The notes under the pieces were generated by a model. It was not told the origin of the DNA, made no database searches, and saw only the letters and a program-made list of their open reading frames with translations. A stretch of 33,952 bases of DNA from DASWTL01 sp036405495 (GTDB lineage: Bacteria > Bacteroidota > Bacteroidia > Sphingobacteriales > Sphingobacteriaceae), in NCBI GenBank assembly GCA_036405495.1, contig DASWXL010000174.1:1-33952 (forward strand), in the 5' to 3' direction. This document shows positions 14,452 to 22,890 of this stretch, piece by piece (the first letter of the stretch is position 1; each line of letters begins with the position of its first letter). Made by a program: the position numbers and the translations under genes.

Positions 14452-15800
14452 TCACATCAGATCTGATAAAGAAATATAACGTTGCCGCTCCGCGGTATAC
14501 CAGCTACCCTACAGTACCTTATTGGGAAACAGAATTATGGAGTAAAGAGCAGTGGCTCATGAGTATCAGGAAAGCATACAAAGAAAGCCGTGAAGATGGC
14601 ATAAGTATTTATGTGCATCTCCCCTTCTGTGAGAACCTGTGTACCTATTGCGGCTGTACCACCCGTATCACTAAAAACCATAAAGTGGAAGATCCGTACA
14701 TCGCAGCTGTTATTAAGGAATGGCAAATGTATGTTCGTGAACTCGGACAAAAACCCCGCGTGAAAGAAATTCACCTTGGTGGTGGCACTCCGACGTTCTT
14801 TGCACCGGAAAACCTCGAAAAGCTGATGAATGGTATTCTGGAGAATGCCGAGGTAGTTGACGGCGCAGAGTTCTCTTTCGAAGCTCATCCCGCCAATACA
14901 ACATATGCGCATTTAAAGTCGCTATATCATTTCGGTTTCCGGCGATTAAGCCTCGGCATACAGGATTTTGATCCTGCCGTACAGGAGATCATCAACCGTC
15001 GTCAAACCGTCGAACAGGTAGACACGGTTACCCGTGAGGCCCGTGCACTCGGATACACGTCGATCAACTACGATCTGATCTATGGTCTGCCGTTGCAGAA
15101 GCTGGCCAGCGTTGAAGACACTATTAGTAAAGTGATCAGCCTGCGTCCGGATCGCATCGCGTTTTACAGCTATGCCCATGTGCCGTGGATCAAACCGGGG
15201 CAGCGCCGTTTTACTGAAGCCGACCTGCCTGAAGACGAGGAAAAACGCAAGCTTTACGAGCGTGGCCGGGAACTGCTTACCGACGCCGGCTATTATGATG
15301 TTGGTATGGATCATTTTGCCCTGCCAACAGACAGTCTATACCTGTCGGAAAAAAACAAAACGCTGCACCGTAATTTCATGGGATACACTCATCAATACAC
15401 CAAATTATGCATTGGCCTGGGCGTTTCATCCATTGGCGACAGCTGGTACGCGTTCGCCCAGAATATTAAAGTGGTCGAGCCCTACCTGAAAGCTGTAGCT
15501 GAGGGACGTTTCCCAATGTTCAAGGGACATGTGCTGACCACTGACGACCTGAAACGTCGCAAAGACATCCTGAATATCATGTGTAACGGCGATTCCTTAC
15601 TGGATAGTTCCGATCCGTCTTACGCAACGATCCGCAAGCGTCTGGCGCCACTTGAAAGCGATGGTCTGATCAGACTGGAACGCGATCGCATTCACGTTAC
15701 GGAAGAAGGAAAAGCGTTTTTACGGAATATTTGTATGGCTTTTGACGAACGGCTGTGGGATAAACAACCACAAAGCCAGATCTTCAGTATGGCAGTGTAA
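14448..15800 (+). CDS. hemN: Oxygen-independent coproporphyrinogen III dehydrogenase
   Basis: A 450-residue radical SAM enzyme that converts coproporphyrinogen III to protoporphyrinogen IX without oxygen. The cluster motif is in HLPFCENLCTYCGC (CxxxCxxC plus the extra Cys of HemN), followed by the GGGTPTFF SAM-binding block; PRYTSYPTVPYW at the N-terminus is a hallmark of true HemN. The frame is open upstream to an ATG at 14415, but the ATG at 14448 overlaps the ldhA stop (ATGA) and gives the normal length of about 457. It supplies haem for the cbb3 oxidase encoded downstream when oxygen is scarce. Confidence 0.95.
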   Translation: MITSDLIKKYNVAAPRYTSYPTVPYWETELWSKEQWLMSIRKAYKESREDGISIYVHLPFCENLCTYCGCTTRITKNHKVEDPYIAAVIKEWQMYVRELGQKPRVKEIHLGGGTPTFFAPENLEKLMNGILENAEVVDGAEFSFEAHPANTTYAHLKSLYHFGFRRLSLGIQDFDPAVQEIINRRQTVEQVDTVTREARALGYTSINYDLIYGLPLQKLASVEDTISKVISLRPDRIAFYSYAHVPWIKPGQRRFTEADLPEDEEKRKLYERGRELLTDAGYYDVGMDHFALPTDSLYLSEKNKTLHRNFMGYTHQYTKLCIGLGVSSIGDSWYAFAQNIKVVEPYLKAVAEGRFPMFKGHVLTTDDLKRRKDILNIMCNGDSLLDSSDPSYATIRKRLAPLESDGLIRLERDRIHVTEEGKAFLRNICMAFDERLWDKQPQSQIFSMAV

Positions 15801-15835
15801 TTCTTAATCATCTCTTTGCTAACACAACCTTAACT

Positions 15836-17629
15836 ATGTCCCACACTTTTCATATCCCTGTTTTAGGGCTTGGATTTTCTATTGATACCCCGCTTAAAGT
15901 AGCCAGATTCGGCATTTCGTCGGTGGCTTCGATCGTAGACGATGAACTGATCGAACGAATGCGGAAGTACCATGCTGAAAAAAACAACAGGCCATATACT
16001 GAAATTGGAAAAAACGAGCCAGACGCCCGGGCGCGGCGCATTACCGGGTATCTAAATTTACTTGATCAGCTGATCGATGAACAATTCGATGAGTTGCGTA
16101 CCGGTCCGTTCAATGAGAAATCAGAGCTTACCCGATATTTTGACCTTCTGCCGGATCACTCCGACCTGAAGCAGCAGTATCTGACGATGCTGAAAACCAA
16201 TGATCAAACCGAACGGACGGCGCTTCAGAACCAGCTTCGACAAAGGATACAAAAAGGTGCTGTCGATGTTAACATCATGTCGAAGGTAGATAAGATAAAC
16301 TACCAGAAGAATGGTACTCCGCTTGGTGATGAATTTACGGATGCCCTGGCATCACTGCGCGGTTTTGCCTTGAGCAACCTCAATGCGTCGGTTGTTCTTT
16401 CTGCCGGAATGAATCCACGGCTTTACAGTTACCTGGAGTCATTTGCCGATTTTTTCCCTCAGGTTGACGGATCATTTAAGAAACGCATAATTCTTAAGGT
16501 CAGCGACTACCGTTCGGCTAATATCCAGGCAAAATTCCTGGCAAAAAAGGGCTTGTGGATCTCAGAGTTCAGGATCGAATCCGGACTGAACTGCGGCGGG
16601 CACGCTTTTGCAACTGAAGGTTATCTGCTCGGGCCGGTACTGGAAGAGTTCAGGCAAAGAAGGCATGATCTCCGTGGCGAGATCTTTTCTATCTACCAAC
16701 AAGCGCTTAAGAATAAGAGCATCGATCTTGCAGAACCTCCGGCCATGCGGATAACCGTACAGGGCGGCATCGGCACGGCGGCAGAAGATCGTTTTCTCAT
16801 GAGTTACTATGAGCTGGACGGAACCGGCTGGGGAAGTCCGTTCTTACTTGTTCCGGAGGTAACAAACGTTGATGAAACGACCCTTCACGATCTGGAGTCA
16901 GCGACGCCAGATGACTTTTATATCAGCGGAGCTTCACCTTTGGGAGTTCCGTTCAACAACTTCCGGAAAAGCGGTGCAGAAAAACAGCGTTTGGAACGTA
17001 TAGCCAAAGGTCGCCCGGGAAGCCCGTGCACAAAGAAGTTCCTGGTGTCTAATTCTGAGTTCACACCTGAACCTATTTGTACCGCCTCCAGGGAATATCA
17101 GGACCTGAAAATCAAGGAACTTAACACTTTTGATCTCGATACCGAAACTTATCAGAAACGTTTTGACGAGATCACGGAGAAAACATGCCTTTGTGTGGGC
17201 CTTTGCAGCTCCGTGTACCTGAAGAACGATATGCTGAAGCCCCGTGAGAACAAGGCGGTCAGCATTTGCCCGGGACCGAACCTCGCCTACTTCTCCGGAA
17301 CTTTCTCGCTGGAAGAAATGGTTAAGCATATTTACGGTAAGATCAATGTGCTGAAAAGTACCGACCGGCCGCATATGTTCATTAACGAACTCAATCTCTA
17401 CGTCGATTATCTCAAGAAAGACATCAGCAGCTACATGGCTGATATCACGGAGAAGAAGGAAAAACAGCTGATGAAGTTTAAGCAACAGCTCCTGCAGGGT
17501 ATTAAGTATTACCAGGACCTTTTGCCCAGGCTGACCGATAACATGCAGTTTTTAAATGAACTTAAGCGTGAGCTGTTTTTGAGCGAAGAAAGACTGGAAA
17601 AACTTTCGCTTCAACCGTGTGAGGCCTAA
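15836..17629 (+). CDS. Conserved-looking protein of unknown function, cysteine-rich C-terminal half
   Basis: A 597-residue cytoplasmic protein that I cannot assign. The segment VQGGIGTAAEDRFL (308-321), then GTGWGSPFLLVPE and SGASPLGVPFNNFR, recalls the glycine-rich phosphate-binding loops of FMN TIM-barrel enzymes such as nitronate monooxygenases. SGLNCGGHAFA (249-259) is another compact motif. Eight cysteines occur: 253, 398, 415, 451, 453, 457, 478 and 595. The CLCVGLC group at 451-457, with Cys478, could ligate an iron-sulphur cluster. The last 80 residues are charged and helical. It follows hemN by 35 bp, so it is probably in the ldhA-hemN operon. A redox role at low oxygen is inference only. 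Confidence 0.8.
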   Translation: MSHTFHIPVLGLGFSIDTPLKVARFGISSVASIVDDELIERMRKYHAEKNNRPYTEIGKNEPDARARRITGYLNLLDQLIDEQFDELRTGPFNEKSELTRYFDLLPDHSDLKQQYLTMLKTNDQTERTALQNQLRQRIQKGAVDVNIMSKVDKINYQKNGTPLGDEFTDALASLRGFALSNLNASVVLSAGMNPRLYSYLESFADFFPQVDGSFKKRIILKVSDYRSANIQAKFLAKKGLWISEFRIESGLNCGGHAFATEGYLLGPVLEEFRQRRHDLRGEIFSIYQQALKNKSIDLAEPPAMRITVQGGIGTAAEDRFLMSYYELDGTGWGSPFLLVPEVTNVDETTLHDLESATPDDFYISGASPLGVPFNNFRKSGAEKQRLERIAKGRPGSPCTKKFLVSNSEFTPEPICTASREYQDLKIKELNTFDLDTETYQKRFDEITEKTCLCVGLCSSVYLKNDMLKPRENKAVSICPGPNLAYFSGTFSLEEMVKHIYGKINVLKSTDRPHMFINELNLYVDYLKKDISSYMADITEKKEKQLMKFKQQLLQGIKYYQDLLPRLTDNMQFLNELKRELFLSEERLEKLSLQPCEA

Positions 17630-17630
17630 A

Positions 17631-17646
17631 TGTGACTTAGATCACA
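17631..17646. promoter_or_regulatory. CRP/FNR-type operator upstream of ccoI
   Basis: TGTGACTTAGATCACA is a perfect dyad of the form TGTGA-N6-TCACA; its core GTGACTTAGATCAC (17632-17645) shares TGAY-N2-AGATCA with three other boxes in the window. Candidate -7 elements are TACATTTC (17679-17686, 47 bp from the core start) and GACATTTG (17690-17697, 58 bp). Confidence 0.75.
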
Positions 17647-17721
17647 ACAGACGATAACTGCTGTCATTTAACTGCCATTACATTTCAACGACATTTGACG
17701 TTAACAAACCATTCTACATAA

Positions 17722-20109
17722 ATGTCAGAAACAGTAATAGCAACAGCATGCTACCATTGCGGTACCGCAGTAGACGAGCCGGTTTACGTTCTGGACGACA
17801 AGCAGTTCTGCTGTATCGGTTGCCAGAGCGTTTTCCAGGTGCTATCTGCCAATAACCTTTGCAGTTACTATAAGTATAACGATACACCGGGCCAAACACA
17901 GAAGCTCGGCGATCAGCATTTCGAATATCTGGACGAGCAGGAGATCATCAAACAGCTGGTCGACTATACAGATGAAAGCCTGACAGTGATCACCTTTTAT
18001 ATTCCGGCGATCCACTGCAGCTCGTGTATCTGGCTGCTGGAGCACCTGCATAAGATCAATCCGGCGGTAATTCATTCGCGGATCGACTTTCTGAAAAAAC
18101 AGGTTTCTATCACCTTCAAACACCAGGAACTATCGCTCCGAAAACTTGTTGAGCTCCTTGTATCGGTAGGCTATGAGCCGCTGATCAGCCTTCAGGATGT
18201 GGTGAAGGAAAAGCAGAACACCGTAAACCGCGACCTCATCAAGAAGATCGCCGTTGCGGGATTGTGTATGGGTAATGTAATGCTTTTCAGTTTCCCGGAA
18301 TACCTTGGCCTTTCGGCCGTTGAACAGCAGTACCAGGTACTGTTTGGCTGGTTGAACCTGGCCTTCATAATACCTGCGACGTTCTATTGTGGCCGCGAAT
18401 TCTTTGTATCGGCCTGGGGCGGACTAAAAAACAAGATCATTAATCTGGATGCCCCTCTCGCGCTCATTATCGCCGTATTATTTGTTCGTTCAGCATTTGA
18501 GATCATCACTCAAACCGGACCTGGTTTCTCAGATACACTTACCGGTCTGGTGTTTCTCCTGTTAATGGGCCGATGGGTCAAGCAGCGTACCTACTATCAT
18601 CTGTCGTTCGATCGCGATTATCGTTCGTATTTTCCGGTGGCCGTCACGGTGCTTCGCCGTGATAAGGAGCGTGCGCTGGCCATCAATGAACTGGCCGTGG
18701 GCGACAGAATGTTCATCCGCAACAATGAGATCATTCCGGCAGATTCCATCCTGATGAAAGGTGAAGGTTATTTCGACTTCAGTTTCGTGACTGGCGAATC
18801 TGCTCCTGTACGCAAGGTACTGGGTGAAATCGTGTATGCCGGCGGACGCCAGGTTGGTGAAGCAGTGGAGCTGGAAGTTATCAAACCGGTGTCGCAAAGC
18901 TACCTGACCCGTTTATGGAACAATGAGACGTTTACAGTAAACGACAGCAAGATCCGCAATTTTAACGACAGCATTGCCAAATACTTCAGCCTGATAGTTT
19001 TTATTGTTGCCTTTACATCGACCGGCTACTGGCTGGCGGCCAATGATACCGATAAGGCCTGGGGGGCTTTTACCGCTGTTTTAATTGTTGCGTGTCCATG
19101 TGTACTCGCTCTGAGCACACCTTTTACCCTTTCTGCCATTCTGGGGCTTTTTGATAAAAATCGTTTTTATTTAAAGAACACCGACGTTGTCGAACAGCTG
19201 GCACGGGTTGACACCATCGTTTTCGACAAAACGGGAACCATTACATCACCGGAGGCGGTAGATCTCACCTTTACAGGCGACCTGACCACATCCGACAAGG
19301 GATTGGTAGCTTCCCTGGCGCGCAACTCATCACACCCGTTAAGCAGAGAAATAATCAAGTGGCTTAAAGCAGATGCTTTTCAGGATGTTTTAAACTTTCA
19401 GGAGCTGGCCGGAAAAGGTCTTTCCGGGATTGTGGCAAGTCAGGAACTCCGGCTTGGAAGCGCTGCATTTGTGGCATCCGCCCCACAGGAGAACACCAAC
19501 TCATCCACTGTCTATCTGGAGATCAACGGCGTTTACAAAGGCTGCTTTTCCATTCGCCAACAGTGGCGTTCAGGCTTGAGAGGCCTCTTCGACCGGTTAG
19601 CCAGGAAATTTGATATTCATTTATTGTCGGGCGACAATGAAACCGACCGAAAAGATCTTCAGACCTTCTTTCCGTACCCGGAACAGATCAATTTCAGGCA
19701 AAGTCCGCACGATAAACTTGAATACATTCAAAAACTTCAGGCGGCCGACAAGAAAGTAATGATGTTTGGCGACGGGCTGAACGATGCCGGAGCCTTGAAA
19801 CAAAGCGATCTGGGTGTTGCCGTAACTGATAATATCAATAATTTCAGTCCGGGTTGCGATGCCATTATGGATGGCGTATCGCTTAACAAACTCCCCTTCT
19901 TTATTGCCCAGGCAAAAGACGGCATCAGGACGATCAAAATGAGTTTTGCGATCGCTACCGGGTATAACCTGATAGGAACCTGGTTTGCAGTTCAGGGAAC
20001 CCTGTCGCCTTTAACGGCCGCAGTGCTGATGCCGTTAAGTACCGTGACGATCATTCTGTTCACATCCATCTGCACCCGATATTTTGCACGTAAAAATCAA
20101 TTGCGATGA
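17722..20109 (+). CDS. ccoI: Copper-transporting P-type ATPase of the CcoI/FixI type
   Basis: A 795-residue P1B-type ATPase needed to supply copper to the CuB site of cbb3 oxidase. The CcoI-type N-terminus has CYHCG (Cys10, Cys13) and CCIGC (30-34), then a heavy-metal-associated domain with HCSSC (Cys99, Cys102). The metal path motif is CPC at 458-460, the phosphorylated Asp is Asp502 in DKTGT, and Asp684 and Asp688 lie in GDGLND. About eight membrane helices are present. It is preceded by its own CRP/FNR-type box. Its stop overlaps a 34-codon membrane peptide by 4 nt, followed by ccoS. Confidence 0.95.
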   Translation: MSETVIATACYHCGTAVDEPVYVLDDKQFCCIGCQSVFQVLSANNLCSYYKYNDTPGQTQKLGDQHFEYLDEQEIIKQLVDYTDESLTVITFYIPAIHCSSCIWLLEHLHKINPAVIHSRIDFLKKQVSITFKHQELSLRKLVELLVSVGYEPLISLQDVVKEKQNTVNRDLIKKIAVAGLCMGNVMLFSFPEYLGLSAVEQQYQVLFGWLNLAFIIPATFYCGREFFVSAWGGLKNKIINLDAPLALIIAVLFVRSAFEIITQTGPGFSDTLTGLVFLLLMGRWVKQRTYYHLSFDRDYRSYFPVAVTVLRRDKERALAINELAVGDRMFIRNNEIIPADSILMKGEGYFDFSFVTGESAPVRKVLGEIVYAGGRQVGEAVELEVIKPVSQSYLTRLWNNETFTVNDSKIRNFNDSIAKYFSLIVFIVAFTSTGYWLAANDTDKAWGAFTAVLIVACPCVLALSTPFTLSAILGLFDKNRFYLKNTDVVEQLARVDTIVFDKTGTITSPEAVDLTFTGDLTTSDKGLVASLARNSSHPLSREIIKWLKADAFQDVLNFQELAGKGLSGIVASQELRLGSAAFVASAPQENTNSSTVYLEINGVYKGCFSIRQQWRSGLRGLFDRLARKFDIHLLSGDNETDRKDLQTFFPYPEQINFRQSPHDKLEYIQKLQAADKKVMMFGDGLNDAGALKQSDLGVAVTDNINNFSPGCDAIMDGVSLNKLPFFIAQAKDGIRTIKMSFAIATGYNLIGTWFAVQGTLSPLTAAVLMPLSTVTIILFTSICTRYFARKNQLR

Positions 20110-20210
20110 ACATAATTAACATCTTCCTAAGTGCCATACTGCTCATCGCTGTGGCCCTCTTTGTCATCTTTATTATAATTCCCTTATCCAGGGCAGCTAA
20201 ACGAAATTAA
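20106..20210 (+). CDS. 34-residue single-helix membrane peptide between ccoI and ccoS
   Basis: The ATG overlaps the ccoI stop as ATGA and the TAA ends one base before the ccoS start codon, so the frame fits tightly into the gene string. The product is almost entirely one membrane helix (FLSAILLIAVALFVIFIIIP) followed by a basic tail SRAAKRN, so the tail should be cytoplasmic. It is not a known Cco subunit that I recognise. Such a peptide could be an assembly or oxidase-associated subunit. Translational coupling on both sides is the main evidence for coding. Confidence 0.6.
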   Translation: MNIINIFLSAILLIAVALFVIFIIIPLSRAAKRN

Positions 20211-20211
20211 A

Positions 20212-20364
20212 ATGGAGATCATTTACTTCCTCATCGGTTGCAGTATCATTATTGCGCTGGTTTTTCTTGGTGCCTTTTTCTGGGCCATGAAAAACGGCCA
20301 GAACGACGACATGCAAACTCCGGCTATACGCATTCTCTTTGATGATGATAAGCCGGAATCCTGA
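20212..20364 (+). CDS. ccoS: cbb3 oxidase maturation protein CcoS
   Basis: A 50-residue protein with one N-terminal membrane helix (MEIIYFLIGCSIIIALVFLG) followed by FFWAMKNGQNDD and TPAIRILFDDD, the standard CcoS pattern. In other bacteria CcoS works with CcoI to insert redox cofactors into the catalytic subunit. It is the third reading frame of the ccoI transcription unit and begins one base after the preceding stop. A second regulatory box 47 bp downstream starts the oxidase operon itself. Confidence 0.9.
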   Translation: MEIIYFLIGCSIIIALVFLGAFFWAMKNGQNDDMQTPAIRILFDDDKPES

Positions 20365-20411
20365 TGCAGCAGAGCCGTTCCCTTACCCGAAAACCAACAC
20401 CTGGTCAAAAA

Positions 20412-20425
20412 GTGACGAAGATCAG
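20412..20425. promoter_or_regulatory. FNR/FixK-type operator upstream of the ccoNO operon
   Basis: GTGACGAAGATCAG, nearly identical with the ldhA box (13 of 14 core positions, with matching A-rich and T-rich flanks). The candidate -7 element TAATTTTA starts at 20470, exactly 58 bp from the box start, as at ldhA. Cytochrome cbb3 operons are classical FixK/FNR targets. Confidence 0.75.
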
Positions 20426-20469
20426 TTTTTCTTCAAACCTGCATCACTGAGGCACTTCTGACAAGCCGG

Positions 20470-20477
20470 TAATTTTA
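20470..20477 (+). promoter_or_regulatory. Candidate -7 element of the ccoNO operon
   Basis: TAATTTTA differs from TAnnTTTG in the last base. It sits 58 bp from the start of the operator and 29 bp before the ATG of ccoNO. No TTTG is found at -33, consistent with activator dependence. Confidence 0.45.
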
Positions 20478-20506
20478 CATCCGGAAAACAATTCGACTAT
20501 TTCGTT

Positions 20507-22633
20507 ATGCTTGAGAAATTCAATTACGACAACAAGATCGTCCGGGACTTTGGTATAGCCACCATCGTGTGGGGTATCATCGGGATGACTGTGGGCTTGC
20601 TGGCAGCTATGCAGTTATTTAAACCGGAGATGAACATGGGAAGCCAGTACACTACCTTCGGGCGTATCCGTCCGCTGCACACCAACGCGGTGATCTTTGC
20701 CTTTGTGGGCAACGCCATTTTTATGGGTGTCTATTACTCCCTACAGCGGCTGCTGAAGGCCCGTATGTACAGCGACCTGCTCAGTAAGATCCACTTCTGG
20801 GGATGGCAGCTGATCATTGTATCAGCGGTGATAACGCTCCCGCTCGGTTTTACATCATCGCATGAGTATGCTGAGCTCGAATGGCCTATTGATATCGCCA
20901 TCACACTCATCTGGGTAGTATTTGGTGTAAACATGTTCGGAACCATTATTAAACGCCGTGAGCGCCACATGTACGTGGCCATCTGGTTCTACATAGCCAC
21001 GTTCGTAACGGTAGCGGTTCTTCACATTGTTAACTCCTTTCAGTTACCTATCTCAGCATTTAAAAGCTATTATATATACGCCGGAGTACAGGATGCCCTG
21101 GTACAATGGTGGTACGGTCATAATGCCGTAGCATTCTTCCTTACAACGCCGTACCTGGGGATGATGTATTATTTCCTTCCTAAAATGGCAAACCGTCCGG
21201 TTTACTCATATAAGCTTAGTATCCTGCACTTTTGGTCGCTCATATTTATCTATATCTGGGCCGGGCCGCATCACTTGCTTTATACTTCCCTGCCGGGATG
21301 GGCACAATCATTAGGTATTGTTTTCTCAGTCATGCTTATTGCGCCAAGCTGGGGTGGGATGATCAACGGGCTGCTGACGCTTCGCGGTGCATGGGACAAA
21401 GTTCGTGACGATGCAATTCTGAAATTCATGGTGGTGGGCCTTACCTGCTATGGTATGGCAACGTTCGAAGGCCCGATGCTGTCGTTGAAACAGATCAATG
21501 GTATTGCACACTTTACCGATTGGATCGTTGCTCACGTACACGTAGGTGCACTGGGATGGAACGGTTTCCTGACCTTTGCGATCCTCTACTGGTTAGTACC
21601 AAGATTATATCAAACAGAGCTATTTTCCAAGAAACTCACCTCAGTGCACTTCTGGTTAGGAACATTAGGTATTTTATTCTATGCCATCCCAATGTACTGG
21701 TCAGGCTTCGCGCAGGGACTGATGCTGAAGGAGTTCACTCCCGAAGGTATCCTCAAATATCCTTCATTCCTGGAAACAGTCATTCAGATCATCCCGATGC
21801 ACATTTTCCGGTCTATCGGCGGAGGTTTCTATCTGACAGGCGTGATCCTGATGACCTACAACCTGTACAAGACCATGGCCAAAGGTAAACTGCTGGCCGA
21901 TGAACCGGCCGAAGCAATGGCGCTTGCACCGGTATTTACACCGGCAGCCGGTGAAAAGACCTGGCACCGTCGCCTGGAACGCCGGCCGATGCAATTCATG
22001 GTAATTTCCATTATTGCCATCCTGATCGGCGGTATGGTTGAAATGATGCCTACCTTCATGGTATCATCAAATGTACCGACCATTTCGAGCGTGAAACCAT
22101 ATTCACCGCTTGAACTACAGGGTCGGGATCTGTATATACGTGAGGGTTGCGTCAACTGCCACTCTCAAATGGTACGTCCGTTCCGTTCAGAGACTGAGCG
22201 TTATGGCGACTACAGCAAAGCCGGGGAATTTGTCTACGATCACCCGTTCCTGTGGGGATCAAAGCGAACCGGTCCGGACCTGCACCGCGAAGGCGGAAAG
22301 TATTCAAACGCATGGCATTTTAACCATATGCTCGATCCAACCACCATGTCGCCAGGAAGTATCATGCCTCCTTATCCATGGCTAATTGAGCAAAAGCTCG
22401 ATACCACGACCACTGCATCGAAGATATCGGCTATGCGGACACTTGGTGTACCTTACGAGGAAGGTTACGAAGCCATTGCAAATGACGACCTTAATGAGCA
22501 GGCGCAAATGATCGCCGATAACCTGGCAAAAGACAATATCAAGGTGAAAAGTGATCGCGAGATCATCGCTATCATCGCTTACCTGCAACGTTTAGGCATT
22601 GACATCAAAGCAGAGAAAACAGCAAGTAACTAG
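20507..22633 (+). CDS. ccoNO: cbb3-type cytochrome c oxidase, fused subunits I and II (CcoN-CcoO)
   Basis: A 708-residue fusion. Residues 1-470 are CcoN, the haem b/b3-CuB catalytic subunit with about 12 helices; metal-ligand histidines are His58 (RPLHTN), His205 (WWYGHN), His255/His256 (AGPHHLL) and His343/His345 (AHVHVG). Residues from about 495 are CcoO: one anchor helix (MQFMVISIIAILIGGMVEMM) then a mono-haem cytochrome c with Cys548-Cys551-His552 in EGCVNCHSQMVRPF. In Proteobacteria these are two genes; the fusion is common in Bacteroidota. It reduces oxygen to water with high affinity and pumps protons. It is the first gene of the operon. Confidence 0.97.
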   Translation: MLEKFNYDNKIVRDFGIATIVWGIIGMTVGLLAAMQLFKPEMNMGSQYTTFGRIRPLHTNAVIFAFVGNAIFMGVYYSLQRLLKARMYSDLLSKIHFWGWQLIIVSAVITLPLGFTSSHEYAELEWPIDIAITLIWVVFGVNMFGTIIKRRERHMYVAIWFYIATFVTVAVLHIVNSFQLPISAFKSYYIYAGVQDALVQWWYGHNAVAFFLTTPYLGMMYYFLPKMANRPVYSYKLSILHFWSLIFIYIWAGPHHLLYTSLPGWAQSLGIVFSVMLIAPSWGGMINGLLTLRGAWDKVRDDAILKFMVVGLTCYGMATFEGPMLSLKQINGIAHFTDWIVAHVHVGALGWNGFLTFAILYWLVPRLYQTELFSKKLTSVHFWLGTLGILFYAIPMYWSGFAQGLMLKEFTPEGILKYPSFLETVIQIIPMHIFRSIGGGFYLTGVILMTYNLYKTMAKGKLLADEPAEAMALAPVFTPAAGEKTWHRRLERRPMQFMVISIIAILIGGMVEMMPTFMVSSNVPTISSVKPYSPLELQGRDLYIREGCVNCHSQMVRPFRSETERYGDYSKAGEFVYDHPFLWGSKRTGPDLHREGGKYSNAWHFNHMLDPTTMSPGSIMPPYPWLIEQKLDTTTTASKISAMRTLGVPYEEGYEAIANDDLNEQAQMIADNLAKDNIKVKSDREIIAIIAYLQRLGIDIKAEKTASN

Positions 22634-22645
22634 TCGGTAGTACTG

Positions 22646-22674
22646 AGTACCGGGGGTAGAAAGCACCCGGTACT
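22646..22674 (+). other. Intercistronic stem-loop between ccoNO and ccoQ
   Basis: A perfect 9-bp stem, AGTACCGGG (22646-22654) / CCCGGTACT (22666-22674), with an 11-nt loop, starts 13 bp after the ccoNO stop. No T-run follows, so it is more likely an RNA-processing or mRNA-stabilising element than a terminator. It could set the ratio of ccoNO to downstream messages. Confidence 0.6.
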
Positions 22675-22716
22675 TAGCTTCTGACTTTAAAATTTTGACT
22701 TTTCACTTAAAAGACC

Positions 22717-22890
22717 ATGTTCAAGCAATTCATAAATAACTTTTTTGACAGCCAGGTTTACCTGATCTCATCATTGTGGATCTTCCTGATCTTCTTCCTC
22801 CTGGTAGCTGTGATGCTCATAAAAATGAACAAAGAGCACATCGAACACATGAGCAATATGCCTCTAAACGACGACGACGAAAAACTATGA
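22717..22890 (+). CDS. ccoQ: cbb3 oxidase subunit CcoQ/FixQ
   Basis: A 57-residue protein with one membrane helix (LISSLWIFLIFFLLVAVMLI) followed by KMNKEHIEHMSNMPLNDDD. Position between ccoNO and ccoP, size and topology all fit CcoQ, which stabilises the oxidase complex. Its stop overlaps the ccoP start by 4 nt (ATGA). Primary sequence of CcoQ is poorly conserved, so the call depends on context. Confidence 0.85.
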   Translation: MFKQFINNFFDSQVYLISSLWIFLIFFLLVAVMLIKMNKEHIEHMSNMPLNDDDEKL

